Shown here: one piece after another, positions 17,505-22,680 of the stretch
How the letters are laid out: every line of letters starts with the position of its first letter
Numbering within the stretch: position 1 is the first letter of the stretch
Assembly (NCBI GenBank): GCA_001579985.1
Contig: LRSR01005385.1
Location: 1 to 22,680 of the forward strand
Direction: 5' to 3'
Origin: Hypsibius dujardini
Taxonomy: Eukaryota; Tardigrada; Eutardigrada; Parachela; Hypsibiidae
Length of the DNA: 22,680 nucleotides
Translations under genes and position numbers: made by a program
The notes under the pieces: model-generated
What the model was told of the DNA's origin: nothing
What the model saw: only the letters and a program-made list of their open reading frames with translations
Databases searched by the model: none

Positions 17505-20500
17505 TTGTCTGTCTGCCTGTCTGTCTGTCTGCTTACCGGCCTGTCTGTCTGCATGTCGATCTGTCTATATGTGTCTATAGGTTCGTTTATCTATGTTTTT
17601 ATGTATGTCTGTCTGTCTTTCTGTTTTTTTGTCTGTCTTTCTTTTTGTCTGTCTTTCTTTCTGCCTCTGTCTGGGTCTTCGTCGACCACAGAGCAGACAG
17701 ACAGACAGATATGCCTAAATTCCTGAGCTCATTTCTGTTCTATTATCTTTCCCAGACTCGACCAGCTACTGCCAGGAGTGGCTGAAAATCACCCCTCAAC
17801 GCAGCTTTCTGTCTCAGGGCGACGTCTGCTACGTGGAACTCCAAGTGTACGTGGACAAGCGTACCGTCGCCGGGCTCACCTCCGGTGCCACCACTCTCGA
17901 TGACATTCTCGTGCTCCACCTCGACGGCGGCAAGGATTTCTTCATCACCCTCCACGGGCAGTACCGCCCAAGCTGCTTCGGAATCCCACTGGAGACGCTT
18001 GCCGCGATGCCCACTGCCGTTCGTGCGCCCCCGCCAGCCATCACCGAACAAACCCTCATCAGCTTCGACAACTCACCGACAACTCCGTCAACCACCTTCC
18101 TTCCCGTTGACCCGCATCGTACCCCTGCACACATACCCGTGGAGGTACACACATGGCCACAATTTTGGGTGGCAGACTTTAAGCCAAAAAGGGTGGTCCG
18201 AGTTCGAGCCGAATTAAGTCACCGCTCGCACGCACTCTTGATCACAGCTGACCATGCAGCCTTTACTCAATTGATCGATTGATTGAACTTGTTTATTTTG
18301 GCGGAATTTAGAGCAGCTTGCTCAATCTCATTTTTCCGCTGGGGCGGGCATTAAATCAAAGATTCAGGAGAAAGCAGTGGCAAGTTTTAGCCAAGAGTGG
18401 CTCAAACTCAGACCACCCTGATGGCTTGAATTCTGCCACGCGAAATTGTGGCCAGATGTTTATGAATGATTGGGATAGCACGCTAAAAATAATTACACCT
18501 TATAACTTTTGGTTGATCGTTTATTAGTTTACAATATTAGTTGTTTTATGAATCAAAAAACGATTACTAAAGCCACATTTTTTTGTTTAATTGCCAGTCT
18601 TAGTTTGCATTGTTGATTTTTTCTTAGAAATTGAAGAAACCAACCCAAAAGTTCTAGTGGTTAAATTTTTCCAGTTTTACGCATCTTAGCTTGTTTTAGG
18701 AATTAAAGAACTAAACCAAAACTTTTAATATTTAGATTTTTTATTTTCACAATGCTTGTTTTTGTTTAGGAATCGCTCTGTGCGTGTGAGGAATTTGTAG
18801 AAAAGAAAGTTTTTATGCTCGAAAGAGTAAACGATAGAACGAGGACATTACTTCCGCCTTATCATTTTAAGAAATTCCTGTCATTGTGTCGTGGTAGTTG
18901 TTTCTTAAGCTGTTTTATTAGATTGCCTGACATTTTGCTATGATTTTTAGTAAAATTTTGCCATGACTAAAAAGGCAAAACTAAAAACTTTTTTGTTACA
19001 GACATTAGGACTAATTTTATTATTTGGTTAAACTTAATGGATTAGTTGACTAATTAAATTTTTTTTAACCCTCTGCAGGTGTGGATGATGCTACGCCACC
19101 TGTACGCCGTCTCGTCAGACATTCCCGACCTCTTCCTGCAACCCGGTCCGCCGGATGAAGTGGAGAAGATTCGCGACCATTTGGACGGTCGTCTTCCCCT
19201 GCCTCTCCCGGGGAGCGGCCATTCCGTGGCGGAGGCGCTGCTGTTGTATTTCGACTCGCTTCCTGATCCGCTGGTGCCCTACCGGCTGTATCACGAGTGT
19301 CTCGATGCCGGAGCCAACTGGTACGGTCCTTGTCGTGGTTTGATTGATTTGATTGATTAAACTGGGGAATCCGGTTTTTGATTGATGAATTGATAGGTGT
19401 TGTTGCGGATTTCACCGATTTGATTTGTTCTTTTGTCTGATTTGAAACACGGAACCTCTTGAAGCGACTTTCTCAGTAGTCGCTGACCTACCCAAAGTTC
19501 ATTTTGAAATCGATAATCAGTTCGTTCTGGTGAGGATAAAAATAGAGTAAGTAAACTCAGCTCCTGAAAATTGATATAATCTGAGTGGAAATCGAAAAAA
19601 AATCTGGTTTTCCGAACTTTCCAATTTTTCAATTTGAAAATGAATTCTGGATCGAATTATTTCAAAAAAAGAGTAAGTAAACTCAGTTCCTGAAAATCGG
19701 TACATTCTAAGTTGAAATTGCAAACAAATTTGGTTTTCCGAACTTCCCAAGTTTTTTTGCTGCCGAACCGGGTAAATTAGCGAGCCAGATTTATTTTCTA
19801 CAATCGTCGTAGTCTAACCTCCATGTGAGGGAAACAATTCAGCTGCATCAGAATTTGATATCCGCTTTATGTCTCGTGTGAGTTTGGCATTTGACTCATT
19901 TCTCTTTTCCACTTTTTTTGGTTACTGTTTAAGTTAATTTAAGTTAATCTAAAAATCAGCATTTCTCAAACGAGGATTTTAAGTTAAATTAAAAATGATT
20001 TAGTTAAATTGAAAACGTTGTTCTCGGGTGTTTTACGTCAAATTTGAATTGAAGTAAACGTTAATTTAAAATGTGTTCTCATAGTTTCGAAATTGAATTT
20101 TATTAATAATGAACACGTGACCAGGCCTCTCATTTTAAATTAAATTTAAAAAAAAATTAGTTAAGAAAACAAACGCCCATTTCGATTTATTTTTAATTAC
20201 TATTTAAATTAATCTGAACAACACTGCTGGTGACTGCTTTTTGTCCATCAACCGGAACGCTTCTTACGCTTTTAGGTCCGCCTGTCGGTTCGTTCTTGAG
20301 AAGTTCCCCAAGGCACACCGGGAGACCTTCAAAGCCTTTATCGTGCTGCTACGGAAGCTTCAACGGCATTGGGATCAGCACCCGTCTAGCGATGTCGGCA
20401 CGCTAGAGGTGATTGCCGATCTGGTGTTAAAGCTCCCGGTGGAATTGAGCAAGGCGCTCTCGGGGATGGGTCAGGTGGGGAAGGGCGTCGCGCGGCAGGC

Positions 20501-20630
20501 CATCTCGCGGAAGAAGACGGCTTTCCTCCAGCAATTCCTCATCAATCGGCTGGACGACGAACCCATCATCCCGGCGGAGTTGACAAGCCCGGCGACGGTT
20601 GTAACCACCTTCCCTGTGACTTTTGATTGA
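15020..20630 (+). CDS. OCRL: OCRL/INPP5B-type inositol polyphosphate 5-phosphatase (six exons)
   Basis: Exons: 15020-15497, 16171-16625, 17168-17453, 17756-18144, 19079-19320, 20276-20630, total 2205 nt, 734 residues. The family removes the 5-phosphate of PI(4,5)P2 and PI(3,4,5)P3 on endosomes, Golgi, clathrin-coated pits and at the cilium. Domains in order: 5-phosphatase (~32-340), ASH (~341-490), linker with clathrin-box-like LISFD (507-511), RhoGAP-like (~537-700). Catalytic motifs are complete: TWNVNGQ, FQELD, WLGDFNYR, RVPSWCDRILW, LSDHKPV. The vertebrate N-terminal PH domain is absent from this model. The clathrin box and the end VTFD* without a CaaX box favour OCRL over INPP5B, though invertebrates may have one gene for both. 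Confidence 0.96.
15498..16170 (+). other. OCRL intron 1 (673 bp) with complementary ATTG and CAAT clusters
   Basis: TGATTGATTG-type repeats lie at 15619-15648 near the 5' end, and AATCAATCAACCAATCAATCG-type repeats at 16051-16074 near the 3' end. The two can pair. The rest is AT-rich with nothing else recognised. Confidence 0.7.
16171..16625 (+). CDS. OCRL: OCRL exon 2: catalytic core of the 5-phosphatase (residues 160-311)
   Basis: Enters in phase 1 (G|GC). Carries SAHFAAH (174-180), WLGDFNYRI (217-225), PTYKYDVGTDRWDSSEKSR (273-291) and VPSWCDRILW (292-301). These match the family motifs for substrate binding and catalysis, including the WLGDxNYR and PxWCDR signatures; all key residues are present. 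Ends RQ|GTAAAC, phase 0. Confidence 0.97.
16626..17167 (+). other. OCRL intron 2 (542 bp), AT-rich
   Basis: Contains short ACAAATTACTA repeats near 16826-16870 and ACTAA/TTAGT words. No exon or RNA gene seen. Confidence 0.65.
17168..17453 (+). CDS. OCRL: OCRL exon 3: end of 5-phosphatase and start of ASH domain
   Basis: Starts VVYGSAMELRLSDHKPVIGI; LSDHKPV (322-328) holds the catalytic Asp-His pair. FDVGVKVVDKSRQKKVYENV matches the vertebrate [20 protein letters not shown] linker, then the beta-rich ASH domain begins, with TLTVANNGQVPVVFEFI matching FQISNNGQVPCHFSFI. Ends in phase 1, C|GTAAGT. Confidence 0.95.
17463..17710 (+). repeat. TCTG microsatellite with short CAGA counterpart in OCRL intron 3
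   Basis: TCTG-rich from 17476 to 17665 with TTTG and TTTC interruptions, then a short opposite-sense CAGA run at 17692-17709. Together they could form a hairpin inside intron 3 (17454-17755), bringing its 3' end near its 5' end. Confidence 0.9.
17756..18144 (+). CDS. OCRL: OCRL exon 4: ASH domain and clathrin-box linker (residues ~407-536)
   Basis: Phase-1 entry gives His. SYCQEWLKITPQRSFLSQGD matches [40 protein letters not shown] matches [20 protein letters not shown], and YRPSCFGIPLETL matches YLPSCFGTSLEAL. In this family the ASH domain binds Rab GTPases. A proline-rich linker follows with LISFD at 18055-18069, which fits the clathrin-box pattern and sits where human OCRL has LIDLE. The donor is GAG|GTACAC. 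Confidence 0.95.
18145..19078 (+). other. OCRL intron 4 (934 bp)
   Basis: The first ~200 bases are of mixed composition, with ATTGATCGATTGATTG near 18270. The rest is AT-rich with repeated GAATTAAAGAA- and TTTTTG-type words. The acceptor is CTCTGCAG. No other feature recognised. Confidence 0.65.
19079..19320 (+). CDS. OCRL: OCRL exon 5: first half of the RhoGAP-like domain
   Basis: VWMMLRHLYAVSSDIPDLFL corresponds to [20 protein letters not shown], and [20 protein letters not shown] to [20 protein letters not shown]. At the position where active RhoGAPs have the arginine finger (IFRxSG) this protein reads LFLQPG, so it should be catalytically dead as in human OCRL (LFQTPG). The surface of this fold binds F&H-motif proteins in vertebrates. 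Ends TG|GTACGG, phase 2, completed as Trp. Confidence 0.95.
19321..20275 (+). other. OCRL intron 5 (955 bp) with a 126-bp tandem duplication
   Basis: Opens with GATTGATT repeats (19339-19395). Two related blocks starting AGAGTAAGTAAACTCAG lie at 19544 and 19670 (period 126), each continuing to GGTTTTCCGAACTT. The remainder is AT-rich. The acceptor is TTACGCTTTTAG. Confidence 0.75.
20276..20630 (+). CDS. OCRL: OCRL exon 6: end of the RhoGAP-like domain and stop
   Basis: SACRFVLEKFPKAHRETFKA aligns with [20 protein letters not shown], and FIVLLRKLQRHW with LMAFLRELLKF. The end ISRKKTAFLQQFLINRLDDE resembles the vertebrate end [20 protein letters not shown]. About 22 extra residues (PIIPAELTSPATVVTTFPVT) follow before the TGA at 20628-20630. 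There is no CaaX prenylation motif. Confidence 0.93.
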
Positions 20631-21070
20631 TCTTTCCACCATTTCCGCTGCGAGAGATTGGTAATTGGAGCATATCGTTTTTTTCCGCAATATTTAACGG
20701 CTGCTGGAATGATTTTTCTTTTTTAAAGAATTTGTATTTTGACACGATGGAGCTGCTTCTGCGGCTGTCCCTTTTGTCCCGAGTGTTTGTTCCTATGCCG
20801 CGTGATGGGCGGTTTTCTTTTGCATTTGCAGTTTCTTGTGTCAGATGGGGAGTGAGGATTGATCCGCAATCGTAATTTTCGGCCGGTGCGATGTGGAGTA
20901 ATGGACTAAAGGAAATTGTGTCCAGTTGCCTACCAGTTTCCGCATGATAAGCTAGGGATGGCAAAACTAAATTTAAGTACAAAAATTTCCAATTAATTTC
21001 TTGCCTCCAGTTTATTTATTTAGTTGGGTGAAAACTTACCAAAAAAACCAAAATTCTTTAACTGATTTTG

Positions 21071-21086
21071 AATAAATTTGAATAAA
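21071..21086 (+). terminator. Candidate poly(A) signals for OCRL
   Basis: Two AATAAA hexamers, at 21071 and 21081, are the first after the OCRL stop (about 440 bases). A third lies at 21147. Which one is used cannot be decided from sequence. Confidence 0.4.
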
Positions 21087-21290
21087 AGTTTCAGTTACTA
21101 ACAGCAATTAAACTACAACCCCGTAGTAACAAAGTTTTAGTCGCCAAATAAAATCAATTTGTTGACTAAATTTAGTTTTTGCCATTCCTGACTGTCTGCA
21201 CGGCCACACGTGATGGTCAGCGTAATGGAAGTCCGTCTCTTTATTCAAATACACTTTTTCTGACACTATTCCATTCAAAATTGAACTGTT

Positions 21291-21457
21291 AATCGTTTGG
21301 CGTCAGCCAAATATTTTTCAGACATCAGTGGGCGGGGTTGTGAACCAGTTCTGGAAAGCTATCAATTGTATGCCCGTAATGTCAGATCCTTTTTCGAAAA
21401 ATTGCCATAGCTCCGCCCACTGATTTCTGATTAATATTCGGCAGATGCCAATCGATT
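21291..21457. repeat. 52-bp-armed inverted repeat (possible MITE or RNA hairpin)
   Basis: Arm one, 21291-21342, and the reverse complement of arm two, 21406-21457, agree at 42 of 52 positions, both containing ATCAGTGGGCGG. Four of the ten differences would still pair as G-U in a plus-strand RNA. The loop is 63 bases. No target-site duplication is obvious. It could be a decayed short inverted-repeat transposon or a structured 3' region. Confidence 0.8.
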
Positions 21458-22622
21458 CCAAATTGAATTTGGGATGGGTTAATGTTGTGAAAGTGCTAGT
21501 CTGTTGCAGCAATAGTCTCAATACTCAGTAGTACCCGTATTTCATCCTGAATGATTTCCTACCAGCTCTCTATGCTTAATGACACTGAACACTGTGTGTT
21601 AATGAATATGATCTTTGCTTCCGGCCAAGGAAGCAAAACGTACGGCATGGAGGTCTATACGTCATAGGTTGACGAGGAGTGGAAAAACGTCTATGATCGT
21701 TGTAGATGCATCAGGGTCATATTAGAGAGGAGCGTGGTGCCTCACCTCAATTTCTCATTGAGCTTGTGATTGGGCTCGGCTAAAAAATGTCTGCTTCATA
21801 TTTCATGCTCACAAATAATAAGCCGCTTCGTACTTGGAATCAAAAGCTTCGGTTATGGATTTTGCGTGAATCATACATACATATACTTGTGACTAGGTCG
21901 TTCGTGCGATACAATAAACAAACATAGTCATCGACCGACCCAAAAAAACTTGGATCACATCACACACACTAAACAACGGTGAAGGCCCGAAGTACAGTAC
22001 GTGTACGCCGATACTCTCCTGCCGCAGCGCCATCTGGAGGGTAACCCAAAAAATCATTTTTTAAGTTGTGATCAAATGCTGCGCTGATCTAAGTTAGAAC
22101 CATTTATTTGACTGTCTTCTTTCGGGTGCAATGTACCCAACAGCTGGCTTTAACACGGTCATCCCACCATTTCTGGCCACTTGTGTTCGAATTTCGAAGT
22201 CACACAGCATAGACGCACCGAGGGGGGGGGGTAGGGCACGGTGTAAGCCCCGCCTTTCTTTGCCCTTTTAGAATGTCGGCAAAAGGTATTTTTGTGTTCG
22301 AGAATTTTTTTAGGATTCAATTCACATCTGGACGCAAAAATTGACCTGCTCTGCTGGCGATTTTGTGGAGGTGCTAGCGGATGGAGGGGGATTACGACTA
22401 ATTAAATGAAGCCCCCAATGGCAAATGAAATGTTTTTCCCCCGTTTGCCACGAAACCTCGGCGCGCCCTTGAATAAAGAGTGGCGCAAACAGCGAAGTGT
22501 ACAAGTGAAAATAAAATGCGATTTCCTCGTCTTCTACGCGTCAATTTTTTATCAATTCGCGAACTCGCACTTTGGTCCATCGGTAGTTGTTTATGATAAT
22601 ATTTGATCTTTAAATTCTCCAG
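21458..22622. other. Non-coding sequence downstream of OCRL
   Basis: Mixed AT-rich and moderate-GC DNA with a run of nine or more G near 22221-22231. A 66-codon frame at 22406-22606 has no recognisable domain. No tRNA or rRNA seen. Confidence 0.5.
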
Positions 22623-22667
22623 GACGGTGTTATCTCCCTCAATGAGGCACTTACTACCACTGTACAG
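22623..22667 (+). CDS. Possible small exon of the next gene
   Basis: A 45-base segment is bounded by AATTCTCCAG on the left and CAG|GTATAA on the right, good acceptor and donor contexts. Read in phase 0 it gives DGVISLNEALTTTVQ. Another frame is also open, so phase is uncertain. It lies 13 bases from the window end and no partner exon is visible. Confidence 0.3.
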
Positions 22668-22680
22668 GTATAAACACGTG

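Overview
The window is nuclear DNA of an animal, most likely a flatworm. Both protein genes are broken into many exons with GT-AG (and two apparent GC-AG) introns. The introns are AT-rich and loaded with TCTG/CAGA and ATTG microsatellites, and polyadenylation signals are of the AATAAA type. Both start codons sit two bases after an AG in the same context, TCAGCAATG, as expected if mRNAs receive a trans-spliced leader. I favour a tapeworm, possibly of the diphyllobothriid kind, but this placement is inference from repeat style and protein divergence. Nothing bacterial, viral or CRISPR-like was seen.

Layout. 1-235: a possible first coding exon of an unknown gene on the minus strand. 236-2725: non-coding DNA with degenerate CAGA repeats, a G-rich repeat in direct and inverted copies, a 129-bp tandem duplication and a GT-rich duplication. 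2726-13423 (+): an ortholog of CEP290, the coiled-coil protein of the ciliary transition zone. I resolve 29 exons joining in frame to about 1612 residues. This is clearly shorter than the roughly 2480-residue human protein, and the loss lies in the middle of the rod. A poly(A) signal follows at 13672. 13424-15019: spacer with no gene I can defend, apart from a coding-like stretch at 13740-13831. 15020-20630 (+): an OCRL/INPP5B-type inositol polyphosphate 5-phosphatase of six exons and 734 residues (5-phosphatase, ASH, clathrin-box linker, catalytically dead RhoGAP), with no PH domain found. 20631-22622: non-coding, with a 52-bp-armed inverted repeat at 21291-21457. 22623-22667: a possible small exon of the next gene, cut by the window edge.

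The two main genes stand head to tail, 1.6 kb apart. Both families act at the cilium in other animals: CEP290 builds the Y-links and gate of the transition zone, and OCRL/INPP5B trims phosphoinositides during trafficking to the cilium. I found no new multigene system. The most unusual features are the two GC-AG introns that the reading frame requires, the complementary CAGA and TCTG tracts in successive CEP290 introns that could pair in the transcript, the shortened CEP290 rod, and the hairpin downstream of OCRL.
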